DNA of 64,000 nucleotides from Aureococcus anophagefferens (lineage: Eukaryota; Sar; Pelagophyceae; Pelagomonadales; Pelagomonadaceae), in the NCBI RefSeq assembly GCF_000186865.1, contig NW_008705571.1, positions 1-64,000 of the forward strand, given 5' to 3'. The position numbers were made by a program, and so were the translations under genes. Below the pieces are notes generated by a model. The model was not told the origin of the DNA, did no database searches, and worked only from the letters and a program-made list of their open reading frames with translations. This document shows positions 45,095-55,286 of the stretch, piece by piece (positions within the stretch are counted from its first letter, which is position 1; each line of letters starts with the position of its first letter).

Positions 45095-46257
45095 TTAGGC
45101 CCCCTGGAGCTTCGGGTTCGGCGCGTTGTGGAACGTGCTCGCGGGGTCCATGAACGGGGAGCCGGGCAGGTTCCGCGCGTCGTCGAGGATCGCGTCCATC
45201 TTCATCTCGTCGGAGGTCTTCTCGCCCTTTTGCTTCTGGCGCTGGTCGAACATGATCTTGCGGATCGCGCCCTGCGTCTTCTCGTCGTACTCGTCGATCT
45301 TCTTCGAGCTGTCGACCTGCGTCGCGTCGATCGTGTCGCGCTTCGGCGCGTCCTTGAGCACGCTCCGCCACCAGGTCTCGCGCGTCTTCTCGAAGGTGAG
45401 GACGACGGCCGCGCGGCCGTCGTCGGCGTGGTCGAGCGTCCACATGGAGTCGTCGTCCTTGATCTTGTCGTAGAGCTCGCCCTCGAGGACGTCGTCGACG
45501 CCGGCGATTCTTAGAGAGATGCGGCCCGCCGTGATCTTGCATGTGACGTCCTTGGACCGCGTGCCCGGCGGCGCGTCGACGGTCACGGTCGTCTCCGCGA
45601 GCGTCTGCGTCCACGCGTAGAATTCCGCGACGCCGCCGTTGCCCACGGGGATCTGCTGCCCCTCGTCGTTGTAGCGCACGCCGTCGAACTGGCCGTCGGC
45701 GCCGGACGCCGTGGGCTTCGCGGGCACCGGCGGCGGCGGCGGCTTCCGCGCGCGCCGGTCCGCGCGCTCGATCATCGACGCCTGGGCAGGAAAAGGGTGA
45801 TTCAAGTTCGCTTCAACTTGAGTGTTCCGCGCGCGCGCGTTCCGGAAAAAGCATCCACGCGTCGAGACCGTTCCGAGAGATGATCGCTCGTCCAAAAATC
45901 AGCCGAAACGAGTGGAAAACGGCCGAGATCGGAGCCTTTGAAGTTGGGAATTTCGCTCTCTTTTCCTGCCCTGATCGACGCCTCGCAGCCGCGCCGCGCG
46001 GCCTCCGCGGACCGCTCGATGTCGGAGCCCTTGAGGGGCTTGAGCGCGTGCTTCCCGAAGGCGCTGCGGACCATGGCCTCGGCCTTGCCGGGGCCGAAGC
46101 CCGCCTCGTAGCGCGTGTTCTCCTTGCCGTCGTGCACGACGTAAAAGTCCGTGCGCCGCTTCAGGAACCCGAAGAAGCTCTCGAGGAGGGGCTCGATGCC
46201 GCCGCAGCGCTGCGCCGTATGCATGAACATCTCGTCCATCTCCTCGGGCGTCGGCAT
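45095..46257 (-). CDS. NUDC: NUDC, nuclear distribution protein C homologue
   Basis: Exons 46257-45982 and 45781-45095 give 320 residues; the intron is introner A2 (GC donor). N-terminal NUDC dimer region MFMHTAQRCGGIEPLLESFF, GFLKRRTDFYVV; basic linker (IERADRRARKPPPPPV); CS/p23-like domain from FYAWTQTLAETTVTVDAPPG to WTLDHADDGRAAVVLTFEK; C-terminal helix KIMFDQRQKQKGEKTSDEMK, which is diagnostic of true NUDC rather than NUDCD proteins. It acts with HSP90 and dynein/LIS1 in animals and fungi. Start ATG 46257 (MPTPEEMDEM). It is divergent from the coiled-coil gene by 193 bp. Confidence 0.93.
45782..45981 (-). mobile_element. Introner element, family A (copy A2), acting as intron
   Basis: A 192-bp element (45782-45973) flanked by ATCGACGC at 45774-45781 and 45974-45981 (plus strand). 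In gene orientation: GCGTCGAT duplication, CAGGGCAGGAAAAG, then GCCCAG. The donor is GC (GCGTCG), taken from the duplication. Length is exactly 200 bp as in A1 and A3. Splicing gives RRGCE|ASMIERADRR in NUDC. Confidence 0.92.
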
Positions 46258-46450
46258 GGCGATCGCGAAGCGCTGCGGGCCGCTGTGGCGCGCGAGCGGT
46301 CGAGATGGGCACCAAAGCGGCACCACGGCGTGCACGTTGACGTACCGTATCCGTGCTCTAAACAGGTGCATTGTGTTAGCGCCGTCGGGCGTATGGGCTT
46401 CTGAAGGGCCGCGTCGAGGCCCGGTCCGCGCCGCCGACGTCGGTTCGCCA

Positions 46451-47938
46451 ATGGGGTCCTTCGGCGCGCCGACGAAGAACCTCGGGTCGCGGAGCCTGCC
46501 GCAGCTGCGGCCGAGCCCGAGCAAGGCCGCGGCGTTCCGCGGCAGCGAGGCGAAGCGGCTCAAGCTCGAGGCGCTGCGCCGCGCCAACGACGACGACAAG
46601 CTGGCGCGGGCGAAGCGGGCGGCGGCCATGGCGCGGCGCGTGGCGACGCCGCTGCGGAAGAGCGCGCACTTCCCCGGCGAGGCCGCGGCGACGACGCTCG
46701 ACCCCGGCCCGCGCGAGCCGTCGCAGAGCAGCAAGCCCGGGTCGGCCTACGGCCAGCTCGCCCCGGCGAGCCGCGAGGCGCGCCTCATCAACGACGTCCT
46801 GGGCCCGGCGGGCTCCGCGTCGCGGAGCCGGCGGAGCCAGACGCCCAAGACGCCCGACGTCGGGCCCGTCGACTGGCGGGTCTTGGCCGCGTGCGAGGTC
46901 GTGCTCGACCGCGAGGACGAGGTGCGGCGCACGCAGGCCCAGAAGGACAAGGTCGTCTCCATGCACAAGGAGCTCCAGACCCAGCTGGAGCGCAACGCCG
47001 CGCGGCGCGCGGACGAGCGCGAAAAGAAGCGGGACTGGATGCGCGCGGTCCGCGAGGAGACCGCGCGGATCAAGGCCGCGGAGGAGCGCGAGAAGCGGCT
47101 CAAGCACGAGAAGCGCATGGCGGACCGGGAGATGTTCCGGGAGCAGGCGCGGCTCCAGCGCGAGAAGCTGCTCGAGGAGAAGGCGCGGAACGCCGCGGCC
47201 GAGAGGCGCGAGATCGACGCGGCGCGCGCGTCCCTCAAGGCCGAGGAGGCGCGCGCGAAGCGGGAGAAGGAGACGAACAAGGCGAAGCAGGAGACCCTGC
47301 GCCTGGAGATTCTGGAGGAGCGCCGCGTCAAGCAGGAGCGGCGCCTCGCGGAGTGGCGCGAGACCGAGCGCGTCGAGCGCGAGGCCGAGCGCGCGCGGCT
47401 CGAGGAGGAGCGGCGGCGCCGCGAGATCTCGGAGAAGCGGGAGGCGACGATCAACAAGTTCACGAAGCTCCACGAGGCCGGCGCGGGCAAGCGCGCCGCG
47501 GACCTCGAGCAGGCGGAGCAGGACCGCGTCGAGCGCTACCTCGCGGCCCAGGCGCGCAAGGACGAGGCGCGCCACTTCAGCGACCTGGAGAAGATCCGCG
47601 ACACGAACGCGAAGATCCGCGCCGAGAACGACTCCCAGATCGCCCGGCGGCGCGCCGAGCGCGACGAGCGCGCGCGCCAGGTCGCGCGCGACGCGGAACG
47701 CATGCGCGCGATGACGGAGACGCTCCACGACGAGGAGGCGCGCGCGGAGCGCGAGCGCTTCGAGAAGCAGCGCAACTTCCAGAAGCTCCTCGAGGAGCAG
47801 GCGGCCACGGTCAGGGAACGCAAGCGCAAGGAGCAGGTCGCCATGAACGACAGCGAGCACAAGCTCAACGACCCCTTCGTCAAGCGCATCCTCGCGGACC
47901 CGGAGCGCAAGAAGGAGCTCAAGAAGCTCATCTTCTAG
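46451..47938 (+). CDS. Long coiled-coil protein, CFAP/TPH-type
   Basis: 495 residues, single exon. After a basic, disordered N-terminus (MGSFGAPTKNLGSRSLPQLR) residues about 150-490 form nearly continuous charged coiled coil (EEREKRLKHEKRMADREMFR, EERRVKQERRLAEWRETERV). Ends LNDPFVKRILADPERKKELK. Composition and layout resemble trichohyalin-plectin-homology proteins of ciliary doublet microtubules, but no specific orthologue can be named. If the species is non-motile this would be worth noting. It could also be a general cytoskeletal protein. Confidence 0.65.
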   Translation: MGSFGAPTKNLGSRSLPQLRPSPSKAAAFRGSEAKRLKLEALRRANDDDKLARAKRAAAMARRVATPLRKSAHFPGEAAATTLDPGPREPSQSSKPGSAYGQLAPASREARLINDVLGPAGSASRSRRSQTPKTPDVGPVDWRVLAACEVVLDREDEVRRTQAQKDKVVSMHKELQTQLERNAARRADEREKKRDWMRAVREETARIKAAEEREKRLKHEKRMADREMFREQARLQREKLLEEKARNAAAERREIDAARASLKAEEARAKREKETNKAKQETLRLEILEERRVKQERRLAEWRETERVEREAERARLEEERRRREISEKREATINKFTKLHEAGAGKRAADLEQAEQDRVERYLAAQARKDEARHFSDLEKIRDTNAKIRAENDSQIARRRAERDERARQVARDAERMRAMTETLHDEEARAERERFEKQRNFQKLLEEQAATVRERKRKEQVAMNDSEHKLNDPFVKRILADPERKKELKKLIF

Positions 47939-47958
47939 GGGCGTAAGCGCGGCGCTTC

Positions 47959-48327
47959 CTAGAGCTCCCCGGGCGCGCCGAGGCAGGGCTTCGCCGAGAG
48001 CGCGGGGACGGGGTGGGCGCCGTCCTTCGACGCGCGGTAGACGCAGTCCGTCGGCGGCTCGTCCTGGTCCTCGGCGCAGTCGACGACGCCCCGGTAGCTC
48101 GTCACGGGCGGCTGCGCGTCGAGGTCGCCCATGTACCACCAGGCGCCGTGGGCGAACAGGCTCTTGCCGAACTCGTTGGTCCACGTGGGCTTGCCGGCGA
48201 AGGCGTCGCCGATCTCGTAGGTGCCGCCGAAGGTCGCGTCGCCGACGTCGTTGCAGACGTAGAACTTCTCCGTGGCGCCGCGGGCGGCCGCGACGACGAG
48301 CGCGGCGAGGCATGCGCGAACGGCCAT
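47959..48327 (-). CDS. Small secreted protein of unknown function
   Basis: 122 residues from ATG 48327: signal peptide MAVRACLAALVVAAARGA, then mature KFYVCNDVGDATFGGTYEIG ... FAHGAWWYMGDLDAQPPVTS and four Cys residues. An in-frame ATG at 48444 would place the signal peptide internally, so 48327 is preferred. The mature domain (G-x-Y...P-x-W-x-N...WWYMGD) looks like a compact beta-rich extracellular module repeated in algal secreted proteins, but I cannot name the family. Confidence 0.6.
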   Translation of the reverse strand: MAVRACLAALVVAAARGATEKFYVCNDVGDATFGGTYEIGDAFAGKPTWTNEFGKSLFAHGAWWYMGDLDAQPPVTSYRGVVDCAEDQDEPPTDCVYRASKDGAHPVPALSAKPCLGAPGEL

Positions 48328-48614
48328 GGCGCTGCGACGCGACGGACGGCGCGCGGTGTTGTGGGGCAGCCTCGGCAACGGCACGGCGAGGGGCAACGAG
48401 AGCTGCTCCTCTGGCCTGGGCGTCGCCGTCAAGCTCGAGCTCATCGCGAGCTGCCTCGTCGACTCGCGCGCCGCCGCTCGTGTGTGTGTGTACCGGCGCT
48501 CGCCCGCCCGCGCCGCCGCGGCACGAGCGCGGAGCGCGGTCGCGCGCGCCCGCTCGCACGAGGCGCCCCGTTGCCGCCGCCGCGCCCGCCGCCGCGCCGC
48601 CGCCGCTTTAGACG

Positions 48615-49667
48615 ATGGCGACGGGCCCCGTGGAGCAGCGGAACCAGGACGCGACGTGCTACGTCGGCAACCTCGACGAGCAGCTCACGGAGGAGCTGCT
48701 CTGGGAGATGATGCTCCAGGCGGGCCCCATCGGGAACGTGCACCTGCCGCGCGACAAGGTCACGGGGTCGCACCAGGGCTACGGCTTCGTCGAGTTCCGG
48801 AGCGAGGAGGACGCGGACTACGCGCTCAAGGTCATGAACATGGTCAAGCTCTTCGGGAAGCCCCTGCGCGTGAACAAGGCGAGCCAGGACAAGAAGACGC
48901 TCGAGGTCGGCGCGAACCTCTTCGTCGGCGGCTTGGACGTCGACGTCGACGAGAAGCTGCTCTACGACACGTTCAGCGCCTTCGGGACGATCACGGAGAC
49001 GCCCAAGATCATGCGCGACCCGGACACGGGCAACTCCAAGGGCTTCGGGTTCGTGTCCTACGACTCGTTCGAGGCGAGTGACCTCGCGATCGAGTGCATG
49101 CACAACCAGTTCTTGTGCAACAAGCAGGTCCAGGTGGGCTACGCGTTCAAGCGCGACTCGAAGACGGAGCGCCACGGGTCCCAGGCCGAGCGCCTCCTCG
49201 CCGCGAACAACCCCATGAGCGCGAAGCCGCACGCGATGTTCGGCACGGGGCCCGGCGACGCGATGGGCGGCGGCTACGCGGCCATGGCGCCGCCGCCGGG
49301 CATGTCGATGATGCCGCCGCCGCCGGGCGCCTTCGGCGGCATGCCGCCGCCGCCGCCGCCGCCCATGCCGCCCATGCAGGGCTACGGCGCGCCGCCGCCG
49401 CCCATGGGCGGCATGATGCCGCCGCCGCCGCCGCCGCCCATGGGCAACTTCCCGCCGCCGCCGCCGCCGGGCGCGCCGGGCGGCATGATGCCGCCGCCGC
49501 CGCCGCCCATGGGCGGCTTCCCGCCGCCGCCGCCGCCGCCGCCCATGGGCGGCATGATGCCGCCGCCGCCGCCGCCCATGGGCGGCATGATGCCGCCGCC
49601 GCCGCCGCCGCCCATGGGCGGCATGATGCCGCCGCCGCCGCCGCCCCCGCCGCCCCCCATGATGTAG
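48615..49667 (+). CDS. SF3B4: Splicing factor 3b subunit 4 (SF3b49)
   Basis: U2 snRNP component that contacts pre-mRNA near the branch site. 350 residues. RRM1 about 13-91 ([40 protein letters not shown]), RRM2 about 100-180 ([40 protein letters not shown]), then [20 protein letters not shown], a conserved SF3B4 linker, and a proline/methionine/glycine tail. Its target machinery, the branch-site recognition complex, processes the introner introns elsewhere in this window. It is convergent with the E2 gene. Confidence 0.95.
   Translation: MATGPVEQRNQDATCYVGNLDEQLTEELLWEMMLQAGPIGNVHLPRDKVTGSHQGYGFVEFRSEEDADYALKVMNMVKLFGKPLRVNKASQDKKTLEVGANLFVGGLDVDVDEKLLYDTFSAFGTITETPKIMRDPDTGNSKGFGFVSYDSFEASDLAIECMHNQFLCNKQVQVGYAFKRDSKTERHGSQAERLLAANNPMSAKPHAMFGTGPGDAMGGGYAAMAPPPGMSMMPPPPGAFGGMPPPPPPPMPPMQGYGAPPPPMGGMMPPPPPPPMGNFPPPPPPGAPGGMMPPPPPPMGGFPPPPPPPPMGGMMPPPPPPMGGMMPPPPPPPMGGMMPPPPPPPPPPMM
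49311..49663 (+). repeat. Coding tandem repeat encoding poly-Pro / MGGMM blocks
   Basis: Repeated blocks of CCG codons alternating with CCCATGGGCGGCATGATG. It forms the low-complexity tail of SF3B4; copy number probably varies between strains. Confidence 0.85.
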
Positions 49668-49823
49668 GGGCTAAAGGCGCGCTCGGTGGCGGAGGAGACG
49701 TCAGTCCGATCGCGAATCGATGGACCGCGCGCCGCGACAAGACGCCGCGGGGCCCTCGATCTCGATCGAGAGCTCGAGCCCGCCGCCGCGCCGCCTCCTC
49801 GACGGTGGAAGTTTTTAGGCGCG

Positions 49824-50675
49824 CTACCAGCCGTTCGCGCGGTGGTGGCCGAGCATGCGGTCGAAGGCGGACTTGGCCTCGCCCATGGAGTACTCCTGGA
49901 GCACGTTGCGGCCGTACTCCTGCTTCAGGTCCACGCGGAGCGGCCCCGCGCGGCCGCCGGGCCCCGTCGCCGTGCGCACGACGGTGGGCTCGACGTGGAG
50001 CATGTTCGTGAAGACCGTGTTGAGGATGGCCTCGACGCAGTGCGTCGGCCGCCACTGGTTCGCGGATCCGTCGGTCGTGAGCGCCTCGATGCAGATCGCG
50101 CCGCCCGCGGTGACGTGGCCCGTGTACCACTTGAAGCGCGGCGACACGCAGCGCAGGAAGAAGGGCCGCGTCGGGTAGTCCGAGGGGAACGTGAGCTCCA
50201 TGACGATGTGGTCCTGGCGCGTCTTGCGGCCGAGCTCCCGGAGGTCCTTGTTGAGGTCGCGGCCGCCCTTGCAGTCGTCGTCGAAGTCCTTGACCTTGAA
50301 GCGCCAGCAGTCCGCCCGGTCGTGGACCATGGTCGCGTCGTAGACGCGCGGCGACCCCTCCCACTTGCGGAGCGCCTTGAACTCCGCGTAGAGCCGCGCC
50401 ATGCCGACCTTCTTGTCCCACGGCGGCTTCGCGTCGGCCTTGGCCGCCTTGGGCGCCGGCGGCGGCGCGGGCGCCGGGAACGTGCCCTCCTCGCGCGCGA
50501 GGGCCGCGGCGAGGGCCGCGTCCGAGTCGACGTCCACGGCCGTCCGGGCCGCCTTGCGCGGCGCGTCGTCCTCGTCGCTGTCCGCGGTCAGATCGATCTG
50601 CCCCGCGGTGCGCTTCGGGGCCCGCTGGGGCGGCGCGGGCTCGTCGTCGCTGTCCAAGCCGGTGAGGTCGATCAT
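49824..50675 (-). CDS. E2 ubiquitin-conjugating enzyme, UBE2Q-like, with SIM and UIM-like motifs
   Basis: 283 residues from ATG 50675. N-terminus has two SUMO-interaction-like motifs (MIDLTGLDSDDE and QIDLTADSDEDD, hydrophobic core plus acidic run) and a UIM-like helix DSDAALAAALAREE. The UBC fold follows: HIVMELTFPSDYPTRPFFLR, then the active-site segment GHVTAGGAICIEALTTDGSA with the catalytic Cys, and QWRPTHCVEAILNTVFTNML. The large E2 with an N-terminal extension and GGAIC-x-E-x-L signature fits UBE2Q. The combination of SUMO- and ubiquitin-binding motifs suggests a role in SUMO-targeted ubiquitylation (inference). Confidence 0.85.
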   Translation of the reverse strand: MIDLTGLDSDDEPAPPQRAPKRTAGQIDLTADSDEDDAPRKAARTAVDVDSDAALAAALAREEGTFPAPAPPPAPKAAKADAKPPWDKKVGMARLYAEFKALRKWEGSPRVYDATMVHDRADCWRFKVKDFDDDCKGGRDLNKDLRELGRKTRQDHIVMELTFPSDYPTRPFFLRCVSPRFKWYTGHVTAGGAICIEALTTDGSANQWRPTHCVEAILNTVFTNMLHVEPTVVRTATGPGGRAGPLRVDLKQEYGRNVLQEYSMGEAKSAFDRMLGHHRANGW

Positions 50676-50964
50676 GGGTGTTTTGGGGCGTGTGTGTCGG
50701 CGCGCGCGGGCAGGGACGAGCGCTGGGGGCGGCGGCTTCGGTCTTGAGAGGGGAGGCAACGCTGTGGCAAAACCGACCTTGCACCGTTGTTTGAATCAGA
50801 GGTTCGGCATCTCAGCCAGCGCCTTCGCGGCTGAGCTCGTCGATTGGCAGCCCGCAGTGCACCTCTCCGCGCCGCCCAAACACACAAACCACCGCTCCGC
50901 ACCGCCCGAGCCCGCAGCGCAGCTCAAAACAGCCTCGAAACCGCAAAAAACGCCGCGCCGAACG

Positions 50965-51810
50965 ATGGCCGCCACCCGGGCCGCGACGCTCGTCGGCGGC
51001 GACGGCATCGCCGGCGGAGACGTCTGCCTCGTGATCATCGACCCGCAGAACGACTTCCACGACGGCGGGTCGCTGGCCGTGCCCGGCGCCGACGACGACA
51101 CGAAGCGCACGGCGGCGTTCCTGGAGAAGCACGCGGACCGGATCGACACGGTGTTGGTGACGCTCGACAGCCACCAGACGCGCCACATCGCGAACCCGAG
51201 CTTCTGGGAGAAGCCCGACGACGCCGCCGCGCGGCCGCTGCCGTTCACGGTCATCGGGAGCAAGGCCCTGGCGGACGGCGCCTGGCGCGCGCGGGACCCG
51301 GCGCTCCGCGACTGGGCGAAGTCGTACGTCGCGGCGCTCGAGGCGGGCGGCCGCTTCGCGCTCGTCGTCTGGCCCGAGCACTGCATCCTGGGCACGGAGG
51401 GCCACGCCGTGCGGTCGCCCCTCAAGGAGGCGCTCGCGGCCTGGAGCCGGTCGCGGAACAAGGACGTCGCCTACCTGCTCAAGGGCATGAACAACAAGAC
51501 GGAGATGTACTCGTGCTTCAAGGCCGAGGTCGAGCTCGACGACGACGCGACGACGAAGCTCAACGCGCCGCTCATCGCGTCGCTCGCGGCCCACAAGGCC
51601 GTCGTCTGCTGCGGCCAGGCGAAGAGCCACTGCGTCAACTACAGCGTCCGCGACATGGTCGCGGCGTGGCCCGCGGGCACGCCCCTGTCCAACCTCGTGC
51701 TCCTCAAGGACGCGACGAGCCCCGTCGTCTCCTTCGAGAAGGCCGCGGCGGACTTCGAGGCGGAGATGGCCGCCGCGGGCGTCACGGTCACGTCCACGGA
51801 CGCGTTCTGA
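50965..51810 (+). CDS. Isochorismatase-like hydrolase, nicotinamidase type
   Basis: 281 residues. Catalytic Asp in CLVIIDPQNDFHDGG, conserved strand-turn TVLVTLDSHQTRHIANPSFW (the DxHxxxH metal-site region, here DSHQTRH), VVWPEHCILGTEGHAV (the WP-x-HC signature of nicotinamidases) and catalytic Cys in CGQAKSHCVNYSVRD. Nicotinamidase converts nicotinamide to nicotinate in NAD salvage. The lysine of the triad probably lies in the NNKTEMYSCF segment. Length exceeds bacterial enzymes (about 210), with insertions in loops. No leader is evident, so cytosolic. It is divergent from the E2 gene (289 bp). Confidence 0.85.
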   Translation: MAATRAATLVGGDGIAGGDVCLVIIDPQNDFHDGGSLAVPGADDDTKRTAAFLEKHADRIDTVLVTLDSHQTRHIANPSFWEKPDDAAARPLPFTVIGSKALADGAWRARDPALRDWAKSYVAALEAGGRFALVVWPEHCILGTEGHAVRSPLKEALAAWSRSRNKDVAYLLKGMNNKTEMYSCFKAEVELDDDATTKLNAPLIASLAAHKAVVCCGQAKSHCVNYSVRDMVAAWPAGTPLSNLVLLKDATSPVVSFEKAAADFEAEMAAAGVTVTSTDAF

Positions 51811-52767
51811 GGCGCGCGCGCCCCTCGGGGCGCCGCGCCGCCGCCGGTCCGCCGCGCCGCGCCGCCCCCTCCTTCGTCCGCCGCGCGCAGAGCGCCGCGT
51901 CGAGTGTTTGCTATAAAGATGATTCGCTTCGTGTGCCCAGGGAGGTGTGGTGTCGGATGCGCGGCGGCGTGGCCCTCCATCCGATCCACCCCGGCCGTAG
52001 AGCGCCTGCGTGGCGCTGTCGACGACACCTTGCAGCGCCGCCTCGTCGCCCGGCGCGCCCTCGGCTTCCTCGAACTTCTGGACCTCGTCCATCAAGTTGC
52101 CACCGTGGACGCCGCGCGCCGACGCCGCCGTCGACCGTCGCTTCCCATCCGCGATGTAGTCGAGGCCCTTGGGCGGCACGCCGATGACGGCCGCCCAGCC
52201 GAGCGCGCCGATGACGTGCGGGTTCATGCACGTCGCGGCGCCGACGAGCGCGACGTCTTCCTTGTGGCGCGGCGTCTTGCCCGTGGAGATGGCGGCCGGC
52301 CCGGCCCGCAGCACCTGCGCAGGTTGCGCCATCGTAGGATCGAGTGCCCGCACGGCAACGACTTCTGGAAGATGGCCGAGTTCAAGCACATGCGCTTCGT
52401 GCACCGCCTCTACGAGTTCCCGTACGACCACTTCGCGCCCATCTTCCGCCGCGGCGGCCGCCGGGCGGGCGCAGTCCACCGCCGTGACTAACCGCTCAGA
52501 ACCGGCCGGACGCCCACGCGGCGACGTCCGCGTCCGAGAGGTGCGACCCGCCCTTTTTGTGGTTCGAGTTCAGGTAGGACTGGGTGGCGGCCTAGCCCTG
52601 CGTCGACGCGCCGAGCGCGTCGCGGCCGCGCGCATCGCGCAAAGACCCCCGGCCCGCTGCGGACCGAGCAAAGAGCTCGAGGTGCAGCTCGCCGCCCGGC
52701 TCGACGCGCTCGACGAGCGCGCGCCGCAACGCGCCGCAACGCGCCGCAAAAACACCACACAGTAACG
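51811..52767. pseudogene. Region of gene debris: three protein-like fragments on two strands
   Basis: 957 bp without an intact gene. Fragments: plus strand about 52341-52491, after a CATCGTAG acceptor-like site, HGNDFWKMAEFKHMRFVHRL ... EFPYDHFAPIFRR, then a stop; minus strand from ATG 52332, AISTGKTPRHKEDVALVGAA ... CMNPHVIGALGWAAVIGVPP; minus strand about 52594-52496, after a GGGCTAG acceptor-like site, QSYLNSNHKKGGSHLSDADV ... AAWASGRF, then TGA. Each has natural composition but no complete frame or start in context. Probably broken or rearranged exons; none assigned to a family. Confidence 0.4.
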
Positions 52768-55278
52768 ATGCGCGCCTCCTGGACGCCCCTGGGCGCGCCG
52801 GCCTACGGGTCCGTGCTCGTCGTCGGCGACGTGACCATATTGCTGGACTGCGGCTGCGACGTGGGCTTCGAGGAGGCGTGCTTCGAGCGCATCGGCGCCG
52901 TCGCCAAGGACGTGGATCTGGTGCTCATCTCGCACCACGAGCTGCGCCACCTCGGCGCGCTCGCGGCGGCGAAGGCGCGCTACGGCCTCCGCGCGCCGAT
53001 CTACGCGACGTTGCCCGTGACGAAGCTCGGCTTCGTGACCATGTACGAGGCCTGGGCCGGCTACCGCGCGTCCTTCGGCCGCGACGCGGCGCGGTCCAAG
53101 TTCACGCTCGACGACGTCGACGCGGCCTTCGGGAAGATGCGGCCGCTGAAGTTCGACCAGCCGCTGTCGCTCCGGGGCAAGGGCGCGGGCGTCGTCATCA
53201 CGGCGCACCGCTGCGGCCACAGCGTCGGCGGCGCCTACTGGCGCGTGCGCCTCGGCGCCGACGACATCGTCTACTGCGTCGACGCGCACCACGCGGACGA
53301 GCGCCACGTCGCCGGCGCCGCGCTGTCGACGAGCGCCGAGACGCGGCGGCCCGCGGTCTTCATCACGGACTGCGGCGCCGTCGCCCGCGACGTCGAGGCC
53401 TCCAAGGATAAGACGACCACGAACGCCTCGCGGCCCGCCGCCGAGGACGCGTTGGTGGCCGCCGCGCTCGAGGCGCTGCGCCGCGGCGGCCACTGCCTCG
53501 TGCCCGCGGACTGCGGGTCGCGGGGCCTCGAGCTCTGCCTCGCCCTCGACGAGGCCTGGCGGTCGAAGCGCCTCGGCGGCGCCTACGACCTCGTCTTCGT
53601 CCACAGCATGGCGAAGAACGTGTTGGATTTCGCGCGGTCGCAGATCGAGTGGATGTGCGGCGACGCGCAAAAGGCCTTCGACGGCGCGTCGAAGCGCCGC
53701 TCGGGCCACCCGCTGGCGCTGCGCGAGGTGCGCGTCGTCGCCTCCGTCGAGGACGCCCTGAGGGGCGACGCGCCCAAGTGCGTCGTCGCCGCGCGCGGCG
53801 AGCTCGAGTGCGGCGCGGGCGCGGCGCTCCTCCGCGCGTGGGCCTCCGACGAGCGCTGCTGCGTCTGCCTCACGGCGCCCGCGCGGCCCCGGGGCGGCGC
53901 GCCGTCCGCCGCCGCGGCGCTCGAGGGCGGCGCGCGGAGCGTGGCGACGCGGCGCGGCTCGCGCGTGCCCCTGTCGGGCGCGGAGCTCGACGCGGCCGTC
54001 GCGGCCAAGAGGGCGCGCCTCGAGGCGGCCCGGGCCGAGGCGGACCTGCGGCGGCGCGCCGAGGAGATGGCGCGGGGCGTGCTGCTCCTCGAGGACGAGG
54101 ACGGCGGCGCCGTCGACCTCGACGACGACGACGACGACGCCGCGGGCGACGTCGGCCTCGAGGGCCCCGCGGGCGACGGCCGCGACGGCGGCCGCCGCGT
54201 GCGCCGGCGCACGCAGCGCGAGCTGCTCGAGTCCTTCAAGGCCAACGCGCTCTTCGCGCGCTTCGCGCAGCCCGCGCACCCGACGTTCGCGCCTTTAGCG
54301 AAAAAGGCGCCGTCCGACGACTACGGCGCGCCGCTGCCCGAGGCGATCAGGGCGGCGCTCGTCAAGGCGCGGTCGAGCCTCCTCGGGTTGGAGACGCGCG
54401 ACGGCATGAACTTCCTCGGCGAGGACGACCCCGTCGAGGAGGAGGCACCGGAGGCCGACGGCGCGGACGAGGCCGCGGCGGCCGCGGCCGCGCCGCGGAA
54501 GCGGGGCCGCGCGGTCTTCGACGCGGCCTACGACGACGCGCCGAGCGACGACGACGCGACGACGCGCTGGGACCGCATGCCCGTGGACCTCGACGTGCGG
54601 TGCCGCGTCGTCCGCGTCCGCGGCCTCGAGGGCCTCTGCGACGGCCGGTCCCTCAAGGCGCTCCTGAGCCGCGTCGCGCCGCGGGGCGTCCTCGTCTGCC
54701 CCGCCGTCGCGGCGGGCAGGGACGGCGCGGCGGAGAAGCTGGCCAAGTTCGCGCGCGACCGCCTCTTCCCCGAGCGGGCCGAGGCGCTCGTCGCCGCGCC
54801 CCGGCCCGGCGAGACCGTCGACCTCGGCCCCTGGCTCGGCCGCGCGCCGCTCGCGGACGCGGAGCTCAGCTGGCGCATCGTCCACGCGCACCAGGCCGCG
54901 GCGACGTCCCTCGGCGACGGCTTCGACGTGTCGCGCGTCTTCTCGGCCGTGCTCGTCGACGACGACGGCGCGAAGGCGACGAAGCTCGTCCTCGACAGCG
55001 AGCTGCTCGAGGCGGCGGACGCCGACGGCGCCGGGGCCGCGCCGTCGAAGCTCTGGCTCAGCGCGCGGGACGTCGTCCTCCCCGCGCTCAAGGAGAAGCT
55101 CGCGGCCGAGGGCGTCAAGGCCGTCTTCAAGGCCGGGTCCCTCGTCTGCGACGGCGCCATCGTCGTCCGCAAGGCCGCGGACGACCGCGGCAACGCGCAG
55201 CTCGTCGTCGACGGGCCCCTCTGCCCGGAGTACTACGCCGTGAGCCGCCTCGTCCAGTCCGCGTTCAGCCTCGTCTAA
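52768..55278 (+). CDS. CPSF2: Cleavage and polyadenylation specificity factor subunit 2 (CPSF100)
   Basis: 836 residues, single exon. Metallo-beta-lactamase fold at the N-terminus (GSVLVVGDVTILLDCGCDVG; LVLISHHELRHLGALAAAKA, where the zinc motif HxHxDH is degraded as in all CPSF100; HRCGHSVGGAYWRVRLGADD), beta-CASP region (GGHCLVPADCGSRGLELCLA), acidic linker, and the CPSF2 C-terminal region (LARSQIEWM-type block, VRVRGLEGLCDGRSLKALLS, VLVCPAVAAG). It is the non-catalytic partner of CPSF73 in pre-mRNA 3'-end formation. It ends 8 bp from the stop of the next gene, on the opposite strand. Confidence 0.93.
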   Translation: MRASWTPLGAPAYGSVLVVGDVTILLDCGCDVGFEEACFERIGAVAKDVDLVLISHHELRHLGALAAAKARYGLRAPIYATLPVTKLGFVTMYEAWAGYRASFGRDAARSKFTLDDVDAAFGKMRPLKFDQPLSLRGKGAGVVITAHRCGHSVGGAYWRVRLGADDIVYCVDAHHADERHVAGAALSTSAETRRPAVFITDCGAVARDVEASKDKTTTNASRPAAEDALVAAALEALRRGGHCLVPADCGSRGLELCLALDEAWRSKRLGGAYDLVFVHSMAKNVLDFARSQIEWMCGDAQKAFDGASKRRSGHPLALREVRVVASVEDALRGDAPKCVVAARGELECGAGAALLRAWASDERCCVCLTAPARPRGGAPSAAAALEGGARSVATRRGSRVPLSGAELDAAVAAKRARLEAARAEADLRRRAEEMARGVLLLEDEDGGAVDLDDDDDDAAGDVGLEGPAGDGRDGGRRVRRRTQRELLESFKANALFARFAQPAHPTFAPLAKKAPSDDYGAPLPEAIRAALVKARSSLLGLETRDGMNFLGEDDPVEEEAPEADGADEAAAAAAAPRKRGRAVFDAAYDDAPSDDDATTRWDRMPVDLDVRCRVVRVRGLEGLCDGRSLKALLSRVAPRGVLVCPAVAAGRDGAAEKLAKFARDRLFPERAEALVAAPRPGETVDLGPWLGRAPLADAELSWRIVHAHQAAATSLGDGFDVSRVFSAVLVDDDGAKATKLVLDSELLEAADADGAGAAPSKLWLSARDVVLPALKEKLAAEGVKAVFKAGSLVCDGAIVVRKAADDRGNAQLVVDGPLCPEYYAVSRLVQSAFSLV

Positions 55279-55286
55279 AGCTAGCA

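Noticed and set aside
49311..49663. Regular repeat array resembling CRISPR spacing
   Set aside because: The repeats are coding (poly-Pro and MGGMM in SF3B4), vary in length and contain no unique spacers.
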